Of a DNA stretch of 64,000 nt, positions 1-7,684 are shown piece after piece. The position numbers and the translations under genes are program-made. The notes beneath the pieces were generated by a model, which saw only the letters and a list, made by a program, of their open reading frames with translations, did not search any database and was not told the DNA's origin. The stretch is from a virus. The stretch lies in IMG/VR virus record IMGVR_UViG_3300030012_004221, positions 1 to 64,000 of that record; one strand, written 5' to 3'. Every line of letters begins with the position of its first letter. Position 1 is the first letter of the stretch.

Positions 1-1226
1 AATGCATCACCTACAAAGTGTACATTTGGATATTTTGTTAATGAAAGATCTGAATAATTAACTAATGGTTCAGGAGCTAGATATTTAACTTCAGGTACAT
101 ATATTCCCCAATCATCTTTTAATGTTGGAAATATTTTTTTCATATCATTAATAAAATCTTCTATATACTTATAGTAACCTTGAAATGCATCTTTAACTAC
201 ATCTAAATTATCAATTTTAGTAGCTGATACATCTACACCTTCTGATGTTATAGATGGTTCTCTACTAGGACTGTAGAATAAACCTGTACTATTTTCTTGT
301 ACTTTACCTACTAGCTCTCTTGCCCATTTAAATGGTTTTTCAATACCTCTAACTTCCATTAATATGCCAAAATTAGTCATATCATTTCTAAATGACTCAT
401 CTTTTTTAGCATGTCCATTATAACTGTGATCACCATAGGTTTCTTCAACTGCTACATATGCAGCATTATTATTTGTACAAAATGATCTTAAACTAACATT
501 ATCTAATTTTCTATACAATTTAAAATCATAAGCAACATCAATTAACTTTTGGAAGTGTTTTTGTGGCGCTTCAAATCTAACACCTACTTGAGCTGGTTTT
601 TCTTCAGTTGGTAAATCATATTTTTGCATTATATTTGAAGTAAAGTCAATTCCTGATTTACCTACACCAAAAATAAGTTTATCGTAATTAAAAGTAAGAT
701 CTCTAGAATCACCTAAACCACAAATAACTTCTCTATTATCAAAATCAATATCACTAACTTTAGTTTCCCAAATAAATTCAACACCTTTACTAACTAAATA
801 ATCATACCAACTTTTACCTATTTCATGTAAGTAATCAGTACCAATGTGCCAACATGGAAATAATCTTAAACCAAAATACGGTTTAATAAATTCGGGTTCT
901 TCCTCTGGATTTGATAATATAATTTGTTCTGGATGTGGGTGAAATCTACTAAAATTATCTACTACTTGCTTCATAAGCTCCATAGCTTTATCTTCACCTA
1001 CATACTTAGATAATTGCCCACCAATTTGGGTTGAGTAAGTTAATTTACCATCACTCCAACCACCTGCACCTAAGTAACCTGTCATTACCTCTTCATAGGG
1101 TCTTAAATATGGATCTTGACCCATATCTATAATTGTTATTTTACCATCAAAATTATTATCAACTAATTTAGTAGCAGCATTTACACCTGCTACACCTGCT
1201 CCTACAATTACTACATTTTTATTCAT
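1..1226 (-). CDS. FAD-dependent dehydrogenase, COG2509-like (C-terminus cut by window edge)
   Basis: About 408 codons are present, starting at ATG 1224-1226. The protein opens with MNKNVVIVGAGVAGVNAA, a Rossmann dinucleotide-binding GxGxxG motif. It has WSDGKLTYSTQ near residue 60, a VGVRFEAPQ segment, SFCTNNNAAYVAVEETYGDH and, at the cut end, HFVGDA, the usual C-terminal FAD-binding motif. The order SDGKL, VGVR-E, cysteine-containing C-x-x-x, FVGDA matches the uncharacterised FAD-dependent dehydrogenases of COG2509. The family reaction is not well defined, so the substrate is unknown. The gene follows a terminator-embedded promoter and probably forms its own transcript. A metabolic flavoenzyme is unusual next to capsid genes. 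I am sure of the flavoprotein fold and moderately sure of the family. Confidence 0.8.
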   Translation of the reverse strand, partial: MNKNVVIVGAGVAGVNAATKLVDNNFDGKITIIDMGQDPYLRPYEEVMTGYLGAGGWSDGKLTYSTQIGGQLSKYVGEDKAMELMKQVVDNFSRFHPHPEQIILSNPEEEPEFIKPYFGLRLFPCWHIGTDYLHEIGKSWYDYLVSKGVEFIWETKVSDIDFDNREVICGLGDSRDLTFNYDKLIFGVGKSGIDFTSNIMQKYDLPTEEKPAQVGVRFEAPQKHFQKLIDVAYDFKLYRKLDNVSLRSFCTNNNAAYVAVEETYGDHSYNGHAKKDESFRNDMTNFGILMEVRGIEKPFKWARELVGKVQENSTGLFYSPSREPSITSEGVDVSATKIDNLDVVKDAFQGYYKYIEDFINDMKKIFPTLKDDWGIYVPEVKYLAPEPLVNYSDLSLTKYPNVHFVGDA

Positions 1227-1250
1227 TTAGATTTTAATTTATGTGTTATT

Positions 1251-1280
1251 AATATACGAAAAAAAAATGTGACCTCCAAA
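1251..1280 (-). promoter_or_regulatory. TTTGG-N16-TCGTATATTAA promoter overlapping a terminator
   Basis: Minus strand reads TTTGG, 16 nt, then TCGTATATTAA, 25 nt before the flavoenzyme ATG. The -33 TTTGG is supplied by the loop and 3' stem of the terminator hairpin, and the spacer is mostly its U-tract. Confidence 0.7.
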
Positions 1281-1291
1281 TGGAGGCCACA
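1259..1291 (-). terminator. Rho-independent terminator after the 249-aa gene
   Basis: On the minus strand a 10-bp stem TGTGGCCTCC / GGAGGTCACA (one G-U pair) closes a 4-nt ATTT loop and is followed by nine T. It ends the transcript of the cargo/structural block arriving from the right. Confidence 0.85.
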
Positions 1292-1344
1292 GATCTCAAA
1301 ATTGATTTATATAATCGCCCGGCTATGAATCGAGCTGTAAGTTT

Positions 1345-2094
1345 TTAATTATCATTATCCCAAAAACTATTTTGTCCACCTTTTAGTAAACCATATCCTA
1401 ATCCTAACCATCTTCCAGCTGCTTGTTCATCAGTCATACCACTAGTAATAGTTAAACCAAAATCTGCAGTAGCATCTGCATAATATGCTAAATCAGATAA
1501 ACCACTAGCTAAAGCATTATTTGCAAACCTAAAAGTAATTCTTGTTCCTTGTCTGTTTGCTGTTGGCTGTCCATTTTTATTATTAGATAGTAGACATACT
1601 GTGTAATCTGTTCCTGACCCACCAACATCTCCAGCAGTTTCATATTGAGCAAAACCATCATCAACTGAGTACATTCCATCTACATTATTCCCATCGATTT
1701 TATTTGCAGCAGCAACTCCACTACCATTATAGGTAGCATAATTTACACAACCTATATAATAATATCTTTTTCCTGTTCCTCCTAATTCATCTCCATTATT
1801 AACTCCTCCCATAAAACTTGCTCCTTGGGTAGTTGCAGCTTCTCCCCCATTTCCTGTAGCAATTGCTGATCCCGCTCTTGCATTATCTATAGGAACATTT
1901 CCTGTTCCAACTGTTACTACATTAGGGGTATTAATTTGACATGATACTTGAGTAGCAACTGTCATATAAGTAGAACTTCCTTCATTTGAGTCAAATTGCC
2001 CAAATACATTATATCCAGCAGAGGCAAAAGTTGTTGCACTTGCCCCACTTAGATTTCCACTTGCTGCTCCTCCAAAAAATGAATGTTTAGCCAT
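1345..2094 (-). CDS. Gly/Ala/Asn-rich probable structural protein
   Basis: A 249-residue protein rich in Gly, Ala, Ser, Thr and Asn with no signal peptide, no membrane segment and few charged residues. The N-terminus MAKHSFFGGAASGNLSG and the C-terminus ending in FWDNDN look like a virion surface or decoration protein, but I recognise no family. It is the last gene before the strong terminator and has an ATATTTATAA late-type element 15 nt upstream, so it is probably made late. The structural role is inferred from composition, position and promoter class only. Confidence 0.65.
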   Translation of the reverse strand: MAKHSFFGGAASGNLSGASATTFASAGYNVFGQFDSNEGSSTYMTVATQVSCQINTPNVVTVGTGNVPIDNARAGSAIATGNGGEAATTQGASFMGGVNNGDELGGTGKRYYYIGCVNYATYNGSGVAAANKIDGNNVDGMYSVDDGFAQYETAGDVGGSGTDYTVCLLSNNKNGQPTANRQGTRITFRFANNALASGLSDLAYYADATADFGLTITSGMTDEQAAGRWLGLGYGLLKGGQNSFWDNDN

Positions 2095-2109
2095 AATTTA
2101 ATTTTTTAT

Positions 2110-2119
2110 TTATAAATAT
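2110..2119 (-). promoter_or_regulatory. Late-type element ATATTTATAA
   Basis: Minus strand ATATTTATAAATAA, 15 nt before the ATG at 2094. It directly follows the stop of the cysteine-rich mini-ORF. Confidence 0.5.
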
Positions 2120-2127
2120 AATTTTTT

Positions 2128-2196
2128 TTAACAATTACAACAAGAACAACCGCAACTAGTTCCACAATTACATACTTGGCAATTACATTTGTTCAT
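2128..2196 (-). CDS. 22-residue cysteine-rich, metallothionein-like peptide
   Basis: A 22-codon ORF, ATG 2194-2196 to TAA 2128-2130, encodes MNKCNCQVCNCGTSC followed by GCSCCNC: nine cysteines in 22 residues, mostly as CxC and CxxC pairs. This spacing is typical of metal-thiolate clusters as in metallothioneins. The start overlaps the last codons of the cupin-like gene by 14 nt, suggesting translational coupling. The neighbouring 424-aa protein also begins with a CxCxxC cluster. The ORF is very short and could be fortuitous, but nine in-frame cysteine codons in AT-rich DNA is striking. Metal binding is inferred. Confidence 0.6.
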   Translation of the reverse strand: MNKCNCQVCNCGTSCGCSCCNC

Positions 2197-2494
2197 TTTT
2201 ATATATTTTTAATGTTAATACTCCAGTACCTTTAATTACTCTGTGCCACTGGTGTCGAGGTATAAATATACGTTCTTGTATTGAAGTTGGAAGGGAATTA
2301 TCAAGTTGTAACTGCCAATCTGTTTCACCTATAATTTCAACTACTCTATCTTCATCATCACGATGCCAGAGTAATTCTATTGGATCAATATTTTCACTAA
2401 ATTGCCTTAGAATATATTCATCTGTAACCTCTAAATCAATATAGGGTTTACCAGAATCCAGAGAAACTTGATTTGAGTCCGAGTAATTTTGCAT
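2183..2494 (-). CDS. Cupin-like small protein
   Basis: The ORF is open from 2593, but I favour the ATG at 2494 (MQNYSDSNQVSLDSGKPY), giving 103 residues; another candidate ATG is at 2542. The core holds WHRDDEDRVVEIIGETDW and then a second histidine-rich strand, IPRHQWHRVIKGTG. This HxD...H pattern with alternating strands suggests a cupin or dioxygenase-like double-stranded beta-helix binding a metal. No enzyme activity can be assigned. The 5' part overlaps the end of the 424-aa gene in another frame by at least 47 nt, and the 3' end overlaps the cysteine-rich mini-ORF. Confidence 0.6.
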   Translation of the reverse strand: MQNYSDSNQVSLDSGKPYIDLEVTDEYILRQFSENIDPIELLWHRDDEDRVVEIIGETDWQLQLDNSLPTSIQERIFIPRHQWHRVIKGTGVLTLKIYKNEQM

Positions 2495-3722
2495 AACGTG
2501 GTAATCTACAGCTCCAATATGATGCTTTTGTTTTGTCATTCCTAGTTGAGCATTTATGTCTTTTAGCAAATGCTTGACGAGCTTTTCTATCATTAATTTT
2601 AGCTCTTAATCCTCCAGATCCAAATCTAACAGTTTTAATATTTCCTGTTTTAGGATCCTTAACATATACTTTATATGCTTTTCCACCTGAAGATGAACGC
2701 ATTGGTTTATTTAATTTAGGACCTTTTTTCTTTGCTTTTTTCTTTTCATTTAATACATTAGTAATAGCTTCATCTATTCTTTTTATTTCCGCCACTGAAA
2801 TATCTCCTTTTTTTAAGTAAGGAAGTATATCTTTATAAGGTACGTATTTAATTCCATCAAATGTTTTAATTTTACCTGCTATAGATTTTCTTTCATCTTT
2901 ACCTCTAGTAGTTGTTTTATCAGCATCATCTAATTTAAATAATTCATCTCCTAATCCTAGTTTAGCAATTATAAAACCCATAACAGCTGCTGGAGGGAAC
3001 CCAATAGCAGCTAAAGCAGCACCACTAATTTTAAAAAGATCTTTTAATTGTGTTTTTAAAAATTCATTTTTTTCTTTACCAACAGTTTCACCTTTCATAT
3101 ATCGAGCTACTATTTTCATAGCTTCTCTAGTTTCACCCGCTTCTTCAACTGCAGTTTTTACAAGTGTATTAACTTTACCTTGTAAGTTATCTATACCTTT
3201 AGATATCATAGGTCCAATAACTGGTATTTTTTCTATTTTATCTTCAAATTTATCTACAAAGGCATTAATTTTATTTTCATTTAATGATTCTCTCATAGAC
3301 ATATTATCTATTTCATCACGAACAAATTCTTTTTCACCTGGGCCTAATTGATCATAATCCATTCCAAATTCCATATTTGCAATTTCATCATATATGTCCA
3401 TTTGCTCATTTAATTCAATAGGAAAATCTAATGGTACTTTTTTACCTTCAAACATACCAAAATGACCTAAATGTGTTTCTTTTAATAAAGCTAAATCATC
3501 CTCATGAGTAAATTCTAAAATACCTCTACTATATAATGATCTTGCCTCTGCAAATAAATCAAAGTAAGCACGTGAACCAGCACGATATAAATGCTCAGTA
3601 AGCGGTTTATTATTGTCTATATGGTGTTTTAAACCTTCAGACAGTATAGAACGTGGTGCTACACTTTCGTTTAGCATTAACGTTGGTTTTGTTTCACAAG
3701 TATTACATCCGCAGTCGCACAT
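2448..3722 (-). CDS. Probable capsid-associated protein with Cys-rich N-terminus and basic C-terminal domain
   Basis: A 424-residue protein beginning MCDCGCNTCETKPTLMLNES. Residues 1-9 contain a CxCxxxC cluster, and two L-x-E sites (MLNE|S and ILSE|G) follow within the first 30 residues, like prohead-protease cleavage sites. The middle is acidic and helical with a short hydrophobic stretch near 235-255 (AAIGFPPAAVMGFIIAKLGL). The C-terminal 70 residues are basic, with KVYVKDPKTG, FAKRHKC, NDKTKASYWSC and RYAKLLGL, an arrangement I recall from uncharacterised T4-like marine phage proteins. The exact role is unknown. Capsid association is inferred from neighbours and the cleavage-like sites. 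Confidence 0.75.
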   Translation of the reverse strand: MCDCGCNTCETKPTLMLNESVAPRSILSEGLKHHIDNNKPLTEHLYRAGSRAYFDLFAEARSLYSRGILEFTHEDDLALLKETHLGHFGMFEGKKVPLDFPIELNEQMDIYDEIANMEFGMDYDQLGPGEKEFVRDEIDNMSMRESLNENKINAFVDKFEDKIEKIPVIGPMISKGIDNLQGKVNTLVKTAVEEAGETREAMKIVARYMKGETVGKEKNEFLKTQLKDLFKISGAALAAIGFPPAAVMGFIIAKLGLGDELFKLDDADKTTTRGKDERKSIAGKIKTFDGIKYVPYKDILPYLKKGDISVAEIKRIDEAITNVLNEKKKAKKKGPKLNKPMRSSSGGKAYKVYVKDPKTGNIKTVRFGSGGLRAKINDRKARQAFAKRHKCSTRNDKTKASYWSCRLPRYAKLLGLKSSFSGFW

Positions 3723-3732
3723 ATTATTTTAT

Positions 3733-4815
3733 TTAAAAATCATAAGACCATCTAGGAAGACCGTCTTTAATATATATTTTAACACCTTTACCTAATTCAT
3801 CTAATAGCTTATCAGTAGATACTCTTTTATAATTACCTGATATGTCATTTAAAAAGAATACTTCTTGAAATCCTTCAGACTTAATATAGAGTCTAACTAT
3901 TTCTTTAGAAAAATCTTGTTCAAGTTGAAGCCAATTAAAATCATTACCACTTACATAAGATTTTATATTTAATTTAGAAAAATCTAAACCTGGGTAATTT
4001 TTCTTTAAAGCACTATCTAATACCACTAAATAATCATTTATAGCTTCTGGTTGCTCTTCTTTAATTTGATCAAAAATAATACCAATTCTATTCATTGGTC
4101 TTTTTCTTACTACTCCTTTTAATGATATATCATTTGCAAGTTTTGGATTAATTCCTTTTTCAATATCAGTATAAACAGTTTCCATTGTGTTAACTCCAAA
4201 CTCTGCTTTTTGTCCCATTGGGACTGCTCCTTTATTTTTAACTTCAATTTCTTTTCCACCTGCTTCAATATCACCTCCTGATACTGCATCTTGAACGTCT
4301 TTAAGCATTATAGATAATAGTATTTCTCCTTTACCTGTAGAAACTCTACCAATTGAAGGTTCTAATTTTAGAATAAATTCTACTAATTCATCAGATAAGA
4401 AATTAAACTTTTCTTTTAAGTTACCTCCATCACCTAAATAAGAATAATCTTTCATATTATCAAGGTATTCAGCATATTTAGGTACGTCTCCAGTAGATAC
4501 CATTTTATTGTAAATACTATCAGCTACTTTAGCAGGACCCTTACCTTTTGATTGAATATAATCAATAATCCCTTGTTTAAACTTAATTCCAGATACTGAA
4601 GATAATATACGAGCTAATTGTTCTGGTGTGAATTCTTCATCTTGAAGAACTTTAATAATTTCTTCTTTAGAAACTACCCCATCTGCTTCATCTTCTTTAA
4701 TAAGATTATTAACCATTTCTAATAACATAGTTTTTTCCTCAGGATTATTTACATCAGGGTATCCTTTAGGAAATTTATAAGAAATTTTATTTAAATATTT
4801 AGTTATATTATCCAT
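3733..4815 (-). CDS. Nuclease-fold-like cargo protein
   Basis: A 360-residue protein whose N-terminus, MDNITKYLNKISYKF, resembles the short amphipathic starts of its neighbours but lacks a clear L-x-E site. Around residues 155-205 it has GKGEILLSIMLKDV, then GGDIEAGGKEIEVKNKGAV. A Glu in a helix followed by D-x(7)-E-x-K is the catalytic layout of PD-(D/E)XK nucleases. That fold assignment is an inference; no further motif confirms activity. It begins at a TAATG overlap with the preceding gene, so the two are probably co-translated. Confidence 0.7.
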   Translation of the reverse strand: MDNITKYLNKISYKFPKGYPDVNNPEEKTMLLEMVNNLIKEDEADGVVSKEEIIKVLQDEEFTPEQLARILSSVSGIKFKQGIIDYIQSKGKGPAKVADSIYNKMVSTGDVPKYAEYLDNMKDYSYLGDGGNLKEKFNFLSDELVEFILKLEPSIGRVSTGKGEILLSIMLKDVQDAVSGGDIEAGGKEIEVKNKGAVPMGQKAEFGVNTMETVYTDIEKGINPKLANDISLKGVVRKRPMNRIGIIFDQIKEEQPEAINDYLVVLDSALKKNYPGLDFSKLNIKSYVSGNDFNWLQLEQDFSKEIVRLYIKSEGFQEVFFLNDISGNYKRVSTDKLLDELGKGVKIYIKDGLPRWSYDF

Positions 4816-5276
4816 TATATATCTATCTCAACATTATCATCAACTTCAACGTCAACATCTTCTGCACCACCACCAGCTTCACCACCTGCATCTGTTTCAG
4901 CAGCTTCACCTTCTGGTGCTCCATATCGTAATATACGAGCAATAGCTAAAGTAGCTCTTTCTTCTTCAGGTAAATTTAATAAATAATATTTTTTACCTTC
5001 AACCTGAGCTATCCAGCTTGTTTTTGAGTATATTAAATAAAAATCTTGATCGTTTTTTAGATTAATTCTAAATGTAGTTGGTTTTGGAGCTACCCAATCT
5101 ATAGATGCTAAGAAATTATCAAACTCATGTGTTAATAAGTCAATAATTACTGCTTTTAATTCTGGGAATTTTGTTAGCTCGTCGTATTCAACTGCAGCTG
5201 CCTCTGCCTGTTTAATATTGCCCACAACAGTTGGGACAAGCAATCTTATCTTTTCCCTTAGTTCTGCTGCTGTCAT
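4815..5276 (-). CDS. Conserved-type phage protein with acidic tail
   Basis: 153 residues. The first 115 form a mixed alpha/beta domain with two aromatic-rich strands (FYLIYSKTSWIAQV, KYYLLNLPEEERATLAIARI). The last 30 residues are a Gly/Ala/Asp/Glu tail ending DVDVEVDDNVEIDI, the same Val-Asp-Val type of acidic stretch found in the 204-aa protein at 6984-7598. I do not recognise the family. It is translationally linked to the nuclease-like gene below it. A role in capsid cargo or scaffolding is inferred from position. Confidence 0.65.
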   Translation of the reverse strand: MTAAELREKIRLLVPTVVGNIKQAEAAAVEYDELTKFPELKAVIIDLLTHEFDNFLASIDWVAPKPTTFRINLKNDQDFYLIYSKTSWIAQVEGKKYYLLNLPEEERATLAIARILRYGAPEGEAAETDAGGEAGGGAEDVDVEVDDNVEIDI

Positions 5277-5278
5277 AA

Positions 5279-6781
5279 TTATTTATCTTCTTTTTTCTCG
5301 TCTTCTCTTACTAAACCTTCACCGTAAGCTGCTCTAATAGCACCACATACTTTTTTAGCTCCTTCAACACCATATTTACCTTCATTATCATCTAAACATT
5401 GGTCAAATGGATAAGAACCTTCAGCTATTTTGGCTTTAGCTTCTCTAATAGTTTCTTTTAGTTCTTTTCTATCATCCATAGAAAAACCTTTTTTACCTAT
5501 GCCAAATTTTTTCTTAAAGTATCCTTTATTTACTTCATCTAATGCAAATCCTATTTCAGCATCTTTATCTGGTCTATCAACTGTTACATTATCAATATTA
5601 TCGGAATCAATTTCATCACCACCTGATCCTATAAATCTTTCTGGATCACCAGGCATTTGTTCTGCAACAGCCATTTCTTGCTTAAATTTAGCAAACAATT
5701 CTCTTGCTTTATCTCCTGATATTTTAGCTTCTTTTGCTGCTTTTTCCAACGCATCTAAAGCCATATCAATTTTACCACCTTTTTTAAGTAGGTCTTCTTT
5801 TAATTTTTTAGCTATTTTTTCAGCTATTTTTTTATTTTGCATATTAGTTTTTTTATTTTCTTCAAACGCACCTGACGCTGCTCTTCTATGAACTGCTGAA
5901 TCACCCATTTCATTTGGTGTGTATAACGATGGAGTAAACCCTGTATCATCGTCTGTGCCTAATTGGTTAATATCTTCGTCTACTACATCTACAGCTACGT
6001 CAACTACAGCATCTATTTTTGGTTCGTTAAGCTCAAATTCTAAGTACTGTTTTGCCCCAACTAATGCTTCCTTAGCTTTAAATACTTTACTTTGCCACCA
6101 TGATGGAAAATCTACTTCACCTGCACCATCAAATTGATCAACCATTTTATATAAATCCATAGCTGCCTTCCCAACTCTATATAAGTCAGCTTTTATCATA
6201 TGTGGTTCATTATCTTGATGTCCTAAATCTAGATCTTCATTTACTGCTGGTTCTGCTGCTTCTTCATCATCTGATAAATCTTTTAAAAATTGAAGTACTC
6301 TACCAAATTTTTGATTTTTAGAGTAATCTTTTTGTTCTTTATCTTGAATAGCATTATAAATTCCTAACATTGCTTTTGCAAACCCAGGAGCATCTTTAAT
6401 CTCATTAGCTAATTTTTGAATAATTGATGTTGGTAATTCTACTTCATTAACTTCTAAATCTTTTTTAATAGTTACTTTATGCATTTTACCACTACCTTCA
6501 GGAAATTCAAATTCTTTTTTTCCTGCATCTCTAGCTTTGTCTGCAGCTACAATAAAAGCATTTGCTTCTTTCATTGGTTTTCTTAAAGCATCTTTAATTA
6601 ACTCAGTTAATTTAGGATCCTTTTTGCCTTTAGCAATATTAGTAGCACGACCGTACATTACAGCTTCAGCGTCTTTACCATACTTTTTAACAAGATCTCT
6701 CTTGTTTTTTTTCATATTCATAATAACATCTTCTCTTTTATCGAGTTCTGCTTTTGTAAGTTTACGTTCGTTTAATGCCAT
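5279..6781 (-). CDS. Lysine/glutamate-rich 500-aa probable internal capsid or core protein
   Basis: A highly charged, helix-forming protein starting MALNERKLTKAELDKREDV. It has alternating Lys-rich and Asp/Glu-rich segments, a central coiled-coil-like part (KKIAEKIAKKLKEDLLKKGG, about 315-360) and a C-terminal mini-domain with two cysteines, YPFDQCLDDNEGKYGVEGAK then KVCGAIRAAYGEGL. That terminal domain looks like one I know only from uncharacterised phage proteins. The composition suggests a prohead-core or DNA-associated protein rather than an enzyme. The function is not established. Confidence 0.7.
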   Translation of the reverse strand: MALNERKLTKAELDKREDVIMNMKKNKRDLVKKYGKDAEAVMYGRATNIAKGKKDPKLTELIKDALRKPMKEANAFIVAADKARDAGKKEFEFPEGSGKMHKVTIKKDLEVNEVELPTSIIQKLANEIKDAPGFAKAMLGIYNAIQDKEQKDYSKNQKFGRVLQFLKDLSDDEEAAEPAVNEDLDLGHQDNEPHMIKADLYRVGKAAMDLYKMVDQFDGAGEVDFPSWWQSKVFKAKEALVGAKQYLEFELNEPKIDAVVDVAVDVVDEDINQLGTDDDTGFTPSLYTPNEMGDSAVHRRAASGAFEENKKTNMQNKKIAEKIAKKLKEDLLKKGGKIDMALDALEKAAKEAKISGDKARELFAKFKQEMAVAEQMPGDPERFIGSGGDEIDSDNIDNVTVDRPDKDAEIGFALDEVNKGYFKKKFGIGKKGFSMDDRKELKETIREAKAKIAEGSYPFDQCLDDNEGKYGVEGAKKVCGAIRAAYGEGLVREDEKKEDK

Positions 6782-6782
6782 T

Positions 6783-6956
6783 TTATTTTGCTTTATCTTC
6801 TGCTACAGAAGCTTTTCTATATTCAGTTACAAGTTTTTTAATTTCACCTAATGCTTTTCTTGCACGACCATGAGCTGCTTTTGACTTACCAGCATGCTCA
6901 ACTTTAAATGTTTCAAACAAAACATCTAATCTTTCGAATAGTTCTTGAGTATTCAT
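6783..6956 (-). CDS. Histone Hc1-like small basic protein
   Basis: A 57-residue ORF, ATG 6954-6956 to TAA 6783-6785. The N-terminal half is a helix (MNTQELFERLDVLFETFKVE). It is followed by HAGKSKAAHGRARKALGEIK and KLVTEYRKAS. The K-x-x-AA-x-x-RARKAL-E-I-KKL core is the signature of the histone H1/Hc1-like proteins of Chlamydiae and Bacteroidota. Those proteins compact DNA, so this one may bind phage DNA in the capsid or the host nucleoid. It lies between two highly charged genes with standard spacing. The family call is from memory of the motif. Confidence 0.65.
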   Translation of the reverse strand: MNTQELFERLDVLFETFKVEHAGKSKAAHGRARKALGEIKKLVTEYRKASVAEDKAK

Positions 6957-6983
6957 CCTATAAATTTTATTATTAATAACTTA

Positions 6984-7598
6984 TTAAAGTAATCCAGCTA
7001 ACTTTTTGAATCTTTTAACTTCTTCAGTTAATTCTTCTTTAACGTCTTTTTTATCTTCTTCATCTATGTCTTTAGGTCCTCTCATAGCTTCATCTACATC
7101 CTTTTTGTCTTCTTCATCTATGTCCTTAGGTCCTCTCATAGCTTCATCTACGTCTTTTTTGTCTTCTTCATCAAAGACTTTTTTACCTCTCATTGCTTCA
7201 TCTACATCTTTATCCATTTCTTCAGAAACTTCACCTGATTTAACAACATGAGTTCTAGTGTAATAAGTGATTGTATTTCCAATTTGATCTAGTAGTTTTT
7301 CATCTCCCATTCCTTCAGCTTTTTCTTGAGCTTTAGTTAAAAGACCTAATACTGCAGATACATCAGATGATTCACCTGGTAATTCTGATTTTACTTCAAT
7401 GTCAGATTCTTTAGATACATCATCAACATCAACGTCTTTTTCAACGTCAACATCTACGTTTTCTGTGTCTTTAACATCCACATTGTCTTCTACTTCAACG
7501 TCTTCTTGTTCTTTTACGTCGTCGTATTTTTCATTAAGTTCATCAGCTTCAGCTAAAAACGCCGATTTGATAATCTCTTTTAATTCCGATTTTTTCAT
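6984..7598 (-). CDS. Acidic repeat protein with capsid-targeting-like N-terminus
   Basis: 204 residues beginning MKKSELKEIIKSAFLAEADE, an amphipathic helix ending in L-A-E|A, a good match to the gp21-type cleavage consensus. Residues about 25-75 are Val/Asp/Glu repeats (VDVKDTENVDVDVEKDVDVD). Near 125-180 three 18-residue repeats of the form KKDVDEAMRGPKDIDEEDKK occur, encoded by 54-bp tandem repeats. The extreme acidity resembles prohead-core or DNA-mimic proteins. A late-type element lies 28 nt upstream. The function is not known. Confidence 0.75.
   Translation of the reverse strand: MKKSELKEIIKSAFLAEADELNEKYDDVKEQEDVEVEDNVDVKDTENVDVDVEKDVDVDDVSKESDIEVKSELPGESSDVSAVLGLLTKAQEKAEGMGDEKLLDQIGNTITYYTRTHVVKSGEVSEEMDKDVDEAMRGKKVFDEEDKKDVDEAMRGPKDIDEEDKKDVDEAMRGPKDIDEEDKKDVKEELTEEVKRFKKLAGLL
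7041..7222 (-). repeat. 54-bp tandem repeats inside the acidic protein gene
   Basis: Three in-frame 54-bp units start at about 7061, 7115 and 7169 and encode an 18-aa repeat with core DEAMRG; a partial unit precedes them at 7041-7060. The first two units are nearly identical and the third is diverged. Confidence 0.85.
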
Positions 7599-7626
7599 TT
7601 TTATGTTTTATTTTAGTTGGGTTTAT

Positions 7627-7636
7627 TTATAAATAT
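7627..7636 (-). promoter_or_regulatory. Late-type element ATATTTATAA
   Basis: Minus strand ATATATTTATAAATAA in the 86-bp gap before the acidic repeat gene, 28 nt from its ATG. Confidence 0.5.
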
Positions 7637-7684
7637 ATTAAAATATTTTCTAATTGCGTTAGTATTGTTAATTTTTTGCGGTTT

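Noticed and set aside
4600-4950. Two further AATATACGA matches resembling the early promoter
   Set aside because: Both lie inside coding sequence and lack CCAAA at the invariant distance.
5430-6851. Plus-strand ORFs antisense to the 500-aa gene
   Set aside because: Composition is that of mirrored Lys/Glu codons, without start signals; the minus-strand frame is far longer and fits its neighbours.
7006-7632. Plus-strand serine-rich ORFs antisense to the acidic repeat gene
   Set aside because: They are the reverse complement of Asp/Glu/Lys codon runs (giving Ser/Thr/Phe), have no leader or promoter, and all supported genes lie on the minus strand.
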